Positions 55,910 through 64,000 of a stretch of DNA of 64,000 bases are shown piece after piece. The stretch comes from Pirellula sp. SH-Sr6A. Its GTDB lineage: Bacteria > Planctomycetota > Planctomycetia > Pirellulales > Pirellulaceae. Under the pieces are notes generated by a model. The model did not search any database and was not told the DNA's origin. It saw nothing but the letters and a program-made list of their open reading frames with translations. The stretch lies in contig NZ_CP011272.1 in the NCBI RefSeq assembly GCF_001610875.1, positions 5,747,988 to 5,811,987 on the forward strand. The letters are read 5' to 3'. The translations under genes and the position numbers were made by a program. Each line of letters begins with the position of its first letter. Positions within the stretch are counted from its first letter, which is position 1.

Positions 55910-55938
55910 AAAAGCCCGGCCGATTTGGCCGGGCTTTT
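55910..55938 (+). terminator. Strong bidirectional-looking terminator
   Basis: AAAAGCCCGGCC/GGCCGGGCTTTT with a GATTT loop, 59 bases after the DUF1573 gene. Confidence 0.85.
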
Positions 55939-56129
55939 CGTTTTGCTGCGATCGGTCTTGAGCGAGTCGGTTCGCTAGCCTTACTTCGCTTCGCCACATC
56001 AACCTTGCCTTGCTCTCGCAAATCGTGTTGTGGTAAGGTGGGCGATGGAAGCCCAAGGAGAGTAGGTGATGGGTCTCATCGCTCGGTCTCCGTGGGTTGG
56101 TTCATTCCCAACCGACCAAGGAAGGTCAG

Positions 56130-57797
56130 ATGTACAAGTTGCTTCTTTGCTGGCGTTATTTGCGAACCCGTTGGATTGCGCTCGCCTCGATTGTCTCGGT
56201 GACATTGGGAGTGGCGACGCTGATTGTCGTCAATAGCGTCATGGATGGTTTCACATCGCAGATGCAGGATCGGATGCACGGCATTCTGAGCGATCTCGTC
56301 GTCGAGACTCGATCGACAGCAGGACTGAGTCAGCCCGATTGGTACATCAAACGCATTCATGAACGATTAGGGGATTCGTTATCCGGAGTCACCACGGTCG
56401 TCACCTTACCTGCCATGATGACCTTCACTGTCAACGGGCAATCGCATACCCAGCAGATCAACTTGATCGGTATCGATGAATCGAGTTATGCAGACGTTAG
56501 CGATTTCAGCAAGTACCTTCTGCACCCTTCCAATCAGAAGCAACTAGATTTTCGATTGCAGGAAAGTGGTTATGACCCTGCTCGTGACGCGCTTCAACCG
56601 GCTGGTTGGGAGCACCGTCGCTACGTCGAAGCGTTGAAGAAAGAGAATGCAAAGCAGCAGCGGTTATTCCGAGAAGAAATGGACCGGTACCAACAGCTTC
56701 AGAAGCAAATTCGCGAAAGTCAGTTAGCGAAGGATACTCCGGATGTTCTCGAAAAGGAATCGGCCAGCGCGGGAGCTGCTGAGACGGTTGTCGAAGGTAC
56801 GGGAGAAGAGGTCGATTCACGTCTCACTAGTCCTAGCCAGAACAAAGCTTCGCTCGATCTATTGAATCAAAATCCGTCCATTTCTTCGGCGCCGACACAA
56901 GGTTATGCGTTTGACGGAGAGAAAGAGCAGCATACAGGAATCGTGCTTGGAATCGGTTTGGGAAGCATTCGGGGCCGCGACCAGGACGGGAAGGTCAAGG
57001 ATCACTTCTATTTGCGACCAGGTGATGACGTAAGTGTTGCATTTCCCAATGCAGGTACACCTCCTCGCGCGATCGACCAATCCTTTACCATCGTGGATTT
57101 CTACGAGAGCAAGATGAGCGAGTACGATGCAACCTTTGCATTCGTTCCCATTCAGGCGTTGCAGAAGGCTCGTGGGATGATCGACCCACAAACCGGTATG
57201 GGAGCTGTTACGTCGATCCAAATCAAACTGAAGCCGAACGTCGATCTGGCAATGGCTCGAGATGCCTTGAGGGCTGAGTTTCCACCGGAGTCGATGGTGT
57301 CGGTGAATTCCTGGAAAGATACCCAAGGTCCTTTGTTGGCTGCAGTGGCCATGGAGACCACCATCCTGAACATCCTTTTGTTCATGATTATTGCGGTAGC
57401 AGGTTTCGGCATTCTCGCGACATTCTTCATGATCGTTGTGGAGAAGACTCGCGACATTGGAGTCCTCAAATCGCTCGGGGCACCTGGGACTGGAATCGCA
57501 GCCATTTTCCTCGGCTACGGTGTATTGCTCGGAAGCGTCGGTGCAGGAGTTGGTTTGGCTGTTGGCCTGGTGTTCGTTTGGAAAATCAATGAAATAGCGA
57601 GAGTTGTGGAATTCGTTACCGGCCGAGAAGTCTTTGATCCGACCGTGTATTACTTTGATAAGATTCCGACGATCGTCCATCCCACCATGCTGGTATGGGT
57701 CAGTATCGGCTCGGTGTTGATCGCGGTTCTAGCAAGTGTTCTTCCATCCATTCGTGCAGCGCGCATGCACCCAGTTGAGGCATTGCGATATGAATAG
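56130..57797 (+). CDS. ABC transporter permease, LolCE/FtsX-like
   Basis: The protein has 555 residues from the ATG at 56130, with AAGGAAGG upstream. It has the MacB/LolC layout: one N-terminal helix (WIALASIVSVTLGVATLIVV), a large periplasmic domain containing a charged coiled-coil insertion (about 170-240), then three C-terminal helices and PSIRAARMHPVEALRYE. It overlaps the ATPase gene by 8 bases. It may extract lipoproteins or move other substrates across the envelope. Confidence 0.85.
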   Translation: MYKLLLCWRYLRTRWIALASIVSVTLGVATLIVVNSVMDGFTSQMQDRMHGILSDLVVETRSTAGLSQPDWYIKRIHERLGDSLSGVTTVVTLPAMMTFTVNGQSHTQQINLIGIDESSYADVSDFSKYLLHPSNQKQLDFRLQESGYDPARDALQPAGWEHRRYVEALKKENAKQQRLFREEMDRYQQLQKQIRESQLAKDTPDVLEKESASAGAAETVVEGTGEEVDSRLTSPSQNKASLDLLNQNPSISSAPTQGYAFDGEKEQHTGIVLGIGLGSIRGRDQDGKVKDHFYLRPGDDVSVAFPNAGTPPRAIDQSFTIVDFYESKMSEYDATFAFVPIQALQKARGMIDPQTGMGAVTSIQIKLKPNVDLAMARDALRAEFPPESMVSVNSWKDTQGPLLAAVAMETTILNILLFMIIAVAGFGILATFFMIVVEKTRDIGVLKSLGAPGTGIAAIFLGYGVLLGSVGAGVGLAVGLVFVWKINEIARVVEFVTGREVFDPTVYYFDKIPTIVHPTMLVWVSIGSVLIAVLASVLPSIRAARMHPVEALRYE

Positions 57798-58602
57798 TGT
57801 TGTCCCCACCTCGACCGCTAACAAATCCAAGTCGATCGAGCAAAGCCGCTACCGTGTGGTTCGCGTTGAGTCGGAGGAAAATTCTCGTCTCGACCCTTCG
57901 TCCCAACGTGTGATCTTGCAAGCGACTCAGGTCACCAAGGCCTATATACGCCATAACATGCGCGTCGATGTTTTGAAGGGAGTCGATTTCCAAGCCGAAG
58001 AAGGAAAGATGACTGCTATCGTCGGACAAAGCGGGTCTGGCAAGAGTACGCTTCTCCATCTGCTCGGGACATTGGATCGACCCGATAGCGGAGAGATCTT
58101 CTTCGATCAAAATCGAATTGATAATGTCCCCAACCGTCAGCGCGACCAATTTCGAAATAGCAAGCTTGGAATGATCTTCCAATTCTATCACTTGCTACCC
58201 GAGCTGACGTTGCTGGAAAATATTCTCGCTCCGGCGTTGATTGGCCAAGGTATATGGGGTTATTGGTCCAAGCGACGAGAGATCGTCGCGCGTGCCAAGG
58301 ATTTGGCGAAAACGGTTGGCCTGGATCATCGCTTGCACCATAAGCCGAATCAGCTTTCGGGTGGGGAGATGCAACGCACGGCCATAGCCCGGGCATTGAT
58401 TGCGTCGCCAGCTTTATTGCTGGCGGATGAACCAACGGGAAATTTGGATCAGGAAACAGGCACCTCGATTCTCAATATTCTCCGCAACCTGAATCAGCAG
58501 CAAGGACTCACGATTGTGATGGTCACCCATGACGAATCGATCGCAGCCCAATGCGATGCGCTCGTGCGTCTCAAAGGTGGCCGGGTCGAGAAACTAAAAT
58601 AG
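57790..58602 (+). CDS. lolD: ABC transporter ATP-binding protein, LolD-like
   Basis: The protein has 270 residues. Walker A GQSGSGKST, the Q-loop in MIFQFYHLLPELT, signature LSGGEMQRTAIARAL, Walker B LLLADEPTGNLD and the H-loop VMVTHDE are all intact. An N-terminal 40-residue extension precedes the ATPase fold. It powers the permease encoded immediately upstream, with which it overlaps. The LolD name is by family resemblance; the cargo is not proven. Confidence 0.88.
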   Translation: MNSVVPTSTANKSKSIEQSRYRVVRVESEENSRLDPSSQRVILQATQVTKAYIRHNMRVDVLKGVDFQAEEGKMTAIVGQSGSGKSTLLHLLGTLDRPDSGEIFFDQNRIDNVPNRQRDQFRNSKLGMIFQFYHLLPELTLLENILAPALIGQGIWGYWSKRREIVARAKDLAKTVGLDHRLHHKPNQLSGGEMQRTAIARALIASPALLLADEPTGNLDQETGTSILNILRNLNQQQGLTIVMVTHDESIAAQCDALVRLKGGRVEKLK

Positions 58603-58629
58603 CCATCCTCAGCGCGATGGGATTCACCG

Positions 58630-59670
58630 TTGGACCGAACTGATGAAAACGGCGCGAGGCATTCCTTACCAGACTCGCTTCGCCCATTACTAACATGTCA
58701 CTTCGGTGCTCAGCGTTGGCAAGCAGTCGAACCAAATCATCGCGGAATGAGTGGGCTGCCCCTCTTTCAGTTAATCACTGACGGAGGGACCTATGCCCTC
58801 CGGGCCTGGCCAAAGACATCGCTTACCATTCAAAAAATTGGATGGTGGGCCGACGCGTGTGAAAGGTTTCCAAAAGCGGGCTATGAAGAGGATTCGCCGA
58901 TTCCGCGGCCTCTCCGATGGCACGAGCTAGTTACTAGGCTCGATAGCTGGCTACCGTCCACTCTGGTCCAATCTGCGGATTGGTATTGGACTCTTTCCAC
59001 CTGGGTTCCGGGTGTTCCGTTATCCATCTCTGCATTGACGAACGGACTGCGTGGGCGGCTCATGGGGTTTCTTGCCGATTTGCATCGACTTTGCCGAACT
59101 ATTGCATGCACCGAAGAGCCCTCCCGGGGGATTCGAGAACGGTGGGAAGCATTGCAAAACGATGAGTGGAGCGTGCCAACGCGGGGTGTCGACGAAGCCG
59201 ACATTGCTCGATACGCATCGTTTGTCCGCATGGTAAATCGCGATGCAAACGAGTGGAAGAAATTTCTGTTCGCATGGACACAGCGCCCCGTACGTCAGCA
59301 CTGGATTGTCCGCGATCTCTGGAGAGAAAACCTTTTGATTTCAAACGACTCCGCGCGGATTTGGGTTGTGGATCTCGGAGCATCTCGCGTCGAAGCTCCC
59401 TTCTTCGATTTGGTCCGGCTGCTCGGAAGTTTACATGTTCATTGGGGCCAATGGCGTGAGGGAGTTCAGGCATACATCGACGCCTCGGAGTGGAAGTTAC
59501 CCTTGTCGGCGGAGGAGTTGTGGATGTTGCATCGAGTCTCCGTGGCGATTTCTATCAGGCACTGGAGTCGAGTGTTTAGTTTCGAATCAGGGCGAAGCGA
59601 GGGGAAGGATACGGCAGGCTGGGAGCGGTTTCGTGAATTGTTGACGATTTGGGAGCTTGCACAACGGTGA
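58630..59670 (+). CDS. Aminoglycoside phosphotransferase (APH)-family kinase
   Basis: The protein has 346 residues from a TTG at 58630. It has a protein-kinase-like fold with catalytic WIVRDLWRENLLI (Asp and Asn) and the metal-binding VVDLGASRVEAPFFDLVRLLG. The N-lobe resembles phosphotransferases acting on small molecules. The substrate is unknown; an antibiotic-resistance role is not indicated. It lies 28 bases after the ABC gene. Confidence 0.7.
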   Translation: MDRTDENGARHSLPDSLRPLLTCHFGAQRWQAVEPNHRGMSGLPLFQLITDGGTYALRAWPKTSLTIQKIGWWADACERFPKAGYEEDSPIPRPLRWHELVTRLDSWLPSTLVQSADWYWTLSTWVPGVPLSISALTNGLRGRLMGFLADLHRLCRTIACTEEPSRGIRERWEALQNDEWSVPTRGVDEADIARYASFVRMVNRDANEWKKFLFAWTQRPVRQHWIVRDLWRENLLISNDSARIWVVDLGASRVEAPFFDLVRLLGSLHVHWGQWREGVQAYIDASEWKLPLSAEELWMLHRVSVAISIRHWSRVFSFESGRSEGKDTAGWERFRELLTIWELAQR

Positions 59671-59755
59671 GGTGAATGGGCTTCCGGGGGGTGAGGGATT
59701 GGGAAAGATTGGTCGATGTTTCTCCATCGTATGGAGCGAATCTTCTTCGATGCAT

Positions 59756-59786
59756 AAAAAAACGCGAAGCCGTGTGGGGCTTCGCG
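59756..59786 (-). terminator. Terminator of the minus-strand PDZ gene
   Basis: CGCGAAGCC/GGCTTCGCG stem with a run of T on the minus strand, 44 bases after the stop of the PDZ gene. Confidence 0.8.
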
Positions 59787-59829
59787 AATCGGGTGTTGCG
59801 ACGTTCGAAGGACGTGTGTGCGGTCGATA

Positions 59830-60813
59830 TTACTTTTTCAAGTCGCGGATCATTTCCTTTAGTTCGGCGACTTCTTTGCGGAGCTTTTCAATCTCCATCT
59901 TGAGTTCTCTGTCGCCGGCAGAAAATGCGAACGCGCGTGCGGCATTCATGCCTTGTACGCCCGGTACTGGCATTTCTTGAAGCGGCGCTCCTTGGAACAG
60001 CCAACCGCCGGAAGGCATGTTCAGTTCGATATTCTCTACCACGCGATCGAGGTCTTTGATCTCTGCTGGTTTGACTTCCAGCGTGAGTTTTTCTTCGTCG
60101 CGAGCAATAGCGATATGGAGGGCCTTGTTTTCTTTCCCTGCGACTTGCACTGCTTTCATCAACTGGTCGACATCGGTGAGTGCCTTTTCGTCGATCTTCA
60201 GCAACAAGTCCCCTTCCTTCACGCCTGCTTTCGCTGCAGGGGAATCAGGAAATACACTTTCGACAACCAGCCCTTCTTGGCCTTCGGGTTTCTCAATTGT
60301 GGAGCCGTCTTCTGCCATTTCCGAACGGCAAGCGACTCCGATACGGTATTTTTGATCCGCCATATCGCGCAGAACACGCGCTCGGAGTTGTTTAAGTCTC
60401 TGTTGAACACCGCCTTCTCCTGTTACATTCAGTTCGACGACATCGCCGGGTTCACCGCCATGAAGTTCGATGATTTGAACTTCGGCATCTTTGGCCATCT
60501 TTTCTGCTGCCTCAGCTTTCTTCGCTGACAATTCTCCCTTCTTGGCAGCTTGCCGAGCTTTCTCTTCGGCGACGGCGACCTCTTTGAGAATCTTGGCCTT
60601 CATCTCATCGGCTACACCTGCTTTTTCAAGCGCTTCCGCCACCTTCTTTTGGATATCGGCTTGCTGGTTACCTTCCGCTCGCACGATGAAAGCCGTCGTC
60701 TTCTTTTCCTCTTTCGTCTCCTCCTGAGCGTAGGCGAGAGGCATCAGAATACTGCTCGTACCGGAAACGGCGATCACAGGTGCAACCAAATGTTTAAATA
60801 CAGATCTCATCAT
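59830..60813 (-). CDS. Secreted PDZ-domain protein with coiled coils
   Basis: The protein has 327 residues. A signal peptide (HLVAPVIAVSGTSSILMPLAYA) leads to an Ala/Lys/Glu-rich coiled coil (about 50-115), a PDZ domain (EGLVVESVFPDSPAAKAGVKEGDLLLKIDEK) and a second coiled coil at the C-terminus (LKMEIEKLRKEVAELKEMIRDLKK). There is no protease domain. AAGGA lies before the start; the second ATG (60810) is equally possible. Downstream of the sigma/anti-sigma pair on the same strand. Confidence 0.8.
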   Translation of the reverse strand: MMRSVFKHLVAPVIAVSGTSSILMPLAYAQEETKEEKKTTAFIVRAEGNQQADIQKKVAEALEKAGVADEMKAKILKEVAVAEEKARQAAKKGELSAKKAEAAEKMAKDAEVQIIELHGGEPGDVVELNVTGEGGVQQRLKQLRARVLRDMADQKYRIGVACRSEMAEDGSTIEKPEGQEGLVVESVFPDSPAAKAGVKEGDLLLKIDEKALTDVDQLMKAVQVAGKENKALHIAIARDEEKLTLEVKPAEIKDLDRVVENIELNMPSGGWLFQGAPLQEMPVPGVQGMNAARAFAFSAGDRELKMEIEKLRKEVAELKEMIRDLKK

Positions 60814-60859
60814 TCAATCCTTAAGCAAAAAATAAAAATCCTTAATGAACTCTGCTGAT

Positions 60860-61765
60860 TTATTGTCCGTAGGGCCTCAATCCAACTTGGTGGATTGGAA
60901 CCACCACTTGACGCCCATCGTTCAGTTGACCTGTCATGTACTCAGGTCTTAAGTCGATCTCGAAGCCTTGCTGCCGCAGTCGTTGATTGGCCTTTTGGAC
61001 TTCGTAGGCCTGCAATGCAAGTACCAATTGAGGATCGATGTCGTTCGGATCGAAGATAGGGATATCTTGATTGCCAATTTGGACTCTCAGGTCAGTTTCA
61101 GGTAACCCCTCATAGGGATTGCCTGGATCCGATACGAGTTGATTGGTAGCAGCGAGCCCGCTAGTGCCAGGGGTGTGCGATTGGATGCTCGGTTTGAACA
61201 ACGTGGATTGGTTGGTGGCCAATGCGTCTTTGGAGGGCGAATCCTGTGAATTGGAGGAGGGCACCATGCGGCCGCCCCAAAAGGCGGCGAGACCGATCAG
61301 TCCGGCGGCGAGGAAAGGTCGCCAGGAATGTTCTCGCTCCTCGGGTCGCTCGTGGAGAACGGGTCGCTCGTGGAGAACGGGTCGCTCGTGGAGAACGGGT
61401 CGCTCGTGGAGAACGGGTCGCTCGTGGAGAACGGGTCGCTCGTGGAGAACGGGGCGCTCGTGGAGAACGGGGCGATCGTGGAGAACGGGGCGATCGATTG
61501 CGGTCGAAAGGTTTTGGATCGGCAGGTTCGCAAGTGAATTCGAGTTGAAAATCTTGGGCGAAGCAGGTTCGGAAGAGACGGCAGCAATCGGGTTCGCAGG
61601 GGGCACGTTGTGAAGCTGCTTCGAGAACTGTTGCTCTTCGAGCATCGCCAGGGCGATCTCTCTCCAATTTTCAGGATTGGAATCGCAATGCTCGAGCAGT
61701 TCTCGCCGCTGGCCGGGAGAGCACTCACCGTCCACTAACGCTTGAAGTTGCAAGGGGTCGATCAT
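60860..61765 (-). CDS. Putative anti-sigma factor with RPVLHE repeats
   Basis: The protein has 301 residues. The N-terminal LQALVDGECSPGQRRELLEHC pattern is that of anti-sigma zinc-finger-like domains. Eight RPVLH(D/E) hexapeptides follow, then one transmembrane helix (FLAAGLIGLAAFWGG) and a periplasmic tail. It starts 47 bases after the sigma-factor gene on the same strand. It probably tethers and inhibits that sigma factor. The repeat block extends the linker between cytoplasmic domain and membrane. Confidence 0.72.
   Translation of the reverse strand: MIDPLQLQALVDGECSPGQRRELLEHCDSNPENWREIALAMLEEQQFSKQLHNVPPANPIAAVSSEPASPKIFNSNSLANLPIQNLSTAIDRPVLHDRPVLHERPVLHERPVLHERPVLHERPVLHERPVLHERPVLHERPEEREHSWRPFLAAGLIGLAAFWGGRMVPSSNSQDSPSKDALATNQSTLFKPSIQSHTPGTSGLAATNQLVSDPGNPYEGLPETDLRVQIGNQDIPIFDPNDIDPQLVLALQAYEVQKANQRLRQQGFEIDLRPEYMTGQLNDGRQVVVPIHQVGLRPYGQ
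61345..61490. repeat. 18-base tandem repeat (minisatellite) in the anti-sigma gene
   Basis: Eight units of TCGCTCGTGGAGAACGGG with slight variation at one end. Each encodes one RPVLHE-type hexapeptide on the minus strand. The unit is a multiple of three, so copy-number changes keep the frame. Confidence 0.92.
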
Positions 61766-61812
61766 AGGAAGGAAACCTATTGAGTCTGGTGCTTATCGGT
61801 ATTGCGAAGTGA

Positions 61813-62367
61813 CTACGAATAATAAGTGGACAGCTTTGCCCTCAAGGCCTTTCGGGCTTTGAGCAAGCGATATTCAACTGTCTTAATTGAAATTCCAAGG
61901 TGATCAGCCAGATCCTGGTACCCCCAACCTTCGGTGTATTTGAGGAGTAGGATTTGGCGGTCTGGAGAGGATAGCTTTTGGATAGCGCTGGCGACGACCG
62001 AATCACTTTCCAACTTCATCAGCCACTCTCCCGGGCAGGGAGAGTCCGATAATTCGGAACCTTTTCCCGCGTCGGCCGCACCCACCAGCAGTTTTTTTCG
62101 CCTGCCGTTGGATCGGTGATGATTGATGACTTTTCGCAAGGCAATGCGATAGAGCCAAGGTGCAATCTTTGCGGGATCCTCAGGTCGGCTGCGTTGTGTG
62201 ATGGCCGCAAGTGCGACTTCCTGCAAAACGTCTTCTGCCGCCTGGTGGTCCGCTAACCGGGAATGGATGACGGTGGACAACCAGCGACGATGTCTATCGA
62301 TCGCATTGCCCCAATCGATCTGCTCCGATTTTTCTTCCATGGGTAATCTCATTGCCAGCGCGCTCAT
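61813..62367 (-). CDS. ECF-type RNA polymerase sigma factor
   Basis: The protein has 184 residues. Region 2 includes HQAAEDVLQEVALAA and PWLYRIALRKVINHHR. Region 4 includes LSSPDRQILLLKYTEGWGYQDLADHLGISIKTVEYRLLKARKAL with its HTH. It redirects RNA polymerase to a stress or envelope regulon and is probably held by the anti-sigma-like protein encoded next. The start could also be at one of two later ATGs. Confidence 0.9.
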   Translation of the reverse strand: MSALAMRLPMEEKSEQIDWGNAIDRHRRWLSTVIHSRLADHQAAEDVLQEVALAAITQRSRPEDPAKIAPWLYRIALRKVINHHRSNGRRKKLLVGAADAGKGSELSDSPCPGEWLMKLESDSVVASAIQKLSSPDRQILLLKYTEGWGYQDLADHLGISIKTVEYRLLKARKALRAKLSTYYS

Positions 62368-62448
62368 GATGCGAAAAGAGTCGCTAGCAAGCCGTCTTTC
62401 CCCTGACGGAATGGGGGAATTAGGGGTGATTTTTGAAGATTTTGTGGG

Positions 62449-63354
62449 TCATCCGTGGACATAGCCGCGCGGAGGAAGCTGTTTGACTCCACCTTTCTCT
62501 TTCGACCACAGTCCGGTCCTGCCCACAATTTCCCCGATGCGTGTGAGAGGCACTCCGCCGATTACGGCCGGCAACCGATCGACTTTTTCCTTGGGAATCG
62601 CGAGCAAGAGCTCGAAATCTTCCCCGTCCCCTAACGCGTGGTCGAGGGGGGAGCGACCCGTGGATTCTGCCAATCGCCGCGCCGCATCGCTGATCGGGAT
62701 CCTGCTTAAGTCCACTTCGGCACCGCATCGGCTCGCCACGGTCATATTGAGAAGGTCGATCCCCAAGCCATCGCTGATATCGGTCGCAGCCGAAACAATA
62801 TCGAGTTGTGCCAGTTGGTTCGCCAAGCGGAGGCGGGGTTCAAAATCGAGGTGTTTCCCGAGAATGCTTCCTCCGAGCGTGCCGGTGACGACAATGGCAT
62901 CGCCTGTCTTCGCCCCTGAACGCTTCCATGCCCGATCGGGCGCGACGCTTCCAATGGCAGTCAAGTGGAGAGCCAAGGGCCCGTCCCAGACGTTGGTATC
63001 CCCGCCCGCAATGGCGACGGCGTATTCTCTGGCCATTTCGAGAACCCCTTCGAAAACTTCGGCGGCGATATCTCCAGCAGAAGCCCGCGGTAAGCAAAGG
63101 GACAAAAATGCGGCCACTGGGGTGGCCCCCATACTGGCAAGGTCGCTCAGACTAACCCCGAGGAGCTTGCGTCCAGCCCTTCGACCGCCGCACTCCGATA
63201 GGATAAAATGCGTACCGTCGCAAAGCGAGTCCGTGGTGACGACGCAATCGTCGGCTGAACCGGCCAGAAGCGCGCAGTCATCGCCAATCCCCAGTTTGAC
63301 CTGCGGGAGCTTCGACGAACGTTGTTTTGCCCAGGCGATAAAGCTATGTTCCAT
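62449..63354 (-). CDS. thiL: Thiamine-monophosphate kinase
   Basis: The protein has 301 residues from the ATG at 63354 (MEHSFIAWAK); the frame is open to 63417. Signatures: LGIGDDCALL, VVTTDSLCDGTHF, SLSDLASMGATP, AIAGGDTN, TDISDGLG and GDGEDFELL. It phosphorylates thiamine monophosphate to the diphosphate cofactor, completing the pathway to which thiS and thiG contribute. It is divergent from the gene starting at 63431. Confidence 0.92.
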   Translation of the reverse strand: MEHSFIAWAKQRSSKLPQVKLGIGDDCALLAGSADDCVVTTDSLCDGTHFILSECGGRRAGRKLLGVSLSDLASMGATPVAAFLSLCLPRASAGDIAAEVFEGVLEMAREYAVAIAGGDTNVWDGPLALHLTAIGSVAPDRAWKRSGAKTGDAIVVTGTLGGSILGKHLDFEPRLRLANQLAQLDIVSAATDISDGLGIDLLNMTVASRCGAEVDLSRIPISDAARRLAESTGRSPLDHALGDGEDFELLLAIPKEKVDRLPAVIGGVPLTRIGEIVGRTGLWSKEKGGVKQLPPRGYVHG

Positions 63355-63430
63355 GGTTGAACCGTCAGGATGTTGCGATCGATCGAAACAGCGGGACATG
63401 CGCCCGCCCATTGCCAAAGCCTATCGACCT

Positions 63431-64000
63431 ATGAACCGAAGCACTAGACGTTTTCGTACCTGCCTGACTGCAGCTTTTTGTTCGGACGGTGGGAGGCACC
63501 GACTCTTGCAATGGGGGGTGTTCCACCTCGCGGCAGGTTGCTTTCTGACCGCACCGGTTTCCTGCTGGGCGCAATCCCCGTCTGATCCACCTGCATCGGT
63601 TTCGGCTATTGAGGGGGAATCGTCCGAGGGGCCCTCTGAAACGGAGATCTTGGGTTGGATCGAGAATTTGAGCGACAAAAGTTACGGCAAGAGAGAATGG
63701 GCCAGCGACCAACTTTATCGGCACGCGGATGCCGCGTTCCCCATGATCGAGAAATCGCTCAAAAAAGCAGACGGAGAGGCTTTTACTCGGATGCTGGAGA
63801 TCGTCTGCGATTTGATTCGTTCCAGCCACCCCCCACGTAAATCGCAAGCTACCGCGCTGATCAAACGTCTTGCAAACGAAACGACGGGGAGCCGAGGGTT
63901 GCAGGCAGCTCGAGTGCATGAAGCGGTTCGCTTGCAGGTGGGACAAAGCGCGTGGGCGCGCGTTCAGAGATTGTCTCCCGAGATGCGGTTGAGCTTTCCC
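63431..64000 (+). CDS. Secreted hypothetical protein, cut by window end
   Basis: An open frame of 190 codons runs off the end of the window. An N-terminal hydrophobic segment (HLAAGCFLTAPVSCWA) acts as signal peptide, followed by an acidic linker and a helical region (LGWIENLSDKSYGKREWASDQLYRHADAAFPMIEKSLKK) resembling HEAT-like repeats of planctomycete exported proteins. An ATG 33 bases earlier is also in frame. Its function is not recognisable from this part. Confidence 0.65.
   Translation, partial: MNRSTRRFRTCLTAAFCSDGGRHRLLQWGVFHLAAGCFLTAPVSCWAQSPSDPPASVSAIEGESSEGPSETEILGWIENLSDKSYGKREWASDQLYRHADAAFPMIEKSLKKADGEAFTRMLEIVCDLIRSSHPPRKSQATALIKRLANETTGSRGLQAARVHEAVRLQVGQSAWARVQRLSPEMRLSFP

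Noticed and set aside
61143-61667. Open frames made of repeated RSWRTG or RATRSP units
   Set aside because: They are other-frame readings of the 18-base repeat, open because the repeat has no stop codon in those frames. The minus-strand frame with a membrane helix and anti-sigma-like start is the real gene.

Overview
The window reads as chromosomal DNA of a planctomycete, probably of the Pirellula/Rhodopirellula type. This is an inference from content: scattered four-helix-bundle (23S rRNA intervening-sequence-type) protein genes, a DUF1573 protein, an AsmA-like protein, SthA, and an ECF sigma factor with a putative anti-sigma protein. Bases 1 to about 46,870 are an accessory island. From the tRNA-Pro gene (46,873-46,945) to the end lie ordinary housekeeping genes.

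Island, left to right. A 300-base repeat at the left edge recurs at 46,025-46,324, so about 46 kb lies between direct repeats. A minus-strand cluster at 1.4-7.7 kb encodes a long prokaryotic Argonaute without recognisable catalytic residues. It overlaps a PD-(D/E)XK nuclease gene by 4 bases, and a DEAD/DEAH helicase with its own C-terminal nuclease site follows. At 8.1-9.15 kb come three tandem units, each made of a structured leader motif, a 50-residue one-helix membrane protein and a hairpin terminator. A plasmid-like replicon spans 9.4-17 kb: parA, parB, a small membrane gene, a divergent replication initiator, three palindromic repeats and a DnaA box. A long hairpin-rich non-coding stretch and an unrecognised ORF follow.

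From 19.2 to 29.1 kb lie an HTH/nuclease gene pair and a type I restriction-modification operon (hsdM, hsdS, rhuM, hsdR). Its hsdR is split by an IS1380-type element with a 4-base target duplication. At 29.3-32.7 kb is an ABC-three-component (ABC-3C) type conflict system, then a tyrosine recombinase. At 34.3-36.3 kb is an RHS toxin tail with a possible immunity gene, cut off by an ISAs1-type element. At 37.3-43.8 kb is a GTPase-centred conflict system (helical protein, two TRAFAC GTPases, GAP1-like protein) next to a trypsin-like protease with an N-terminal helical domain. The right edge holds an XRE-type regulator, a second copy of part of the small-ORF array, and two four-helix-bundle cassettes abutting tRNA-Pro.

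Core region. This holds map, an AsmA-like protein, two small exported or anchored proteins, thiS-thiG, sthA, a TPR lipoprotein, a DUF1573 protein, a LolCE/LolD-like ABC transporter, an APH-family kinase, a PDZ protein, a putative anti-sigma protein with an 18-base tandem repeat, an ECF sigma factor, thiL and a gene running off the end.

The main candidates for novelty are the leader-motif/small-membrane-protein units, whose stem bases covary between copies, the inactive Argonaute with two separate nucleases, and the hairpin-rich RNA candidate beside the replicon.
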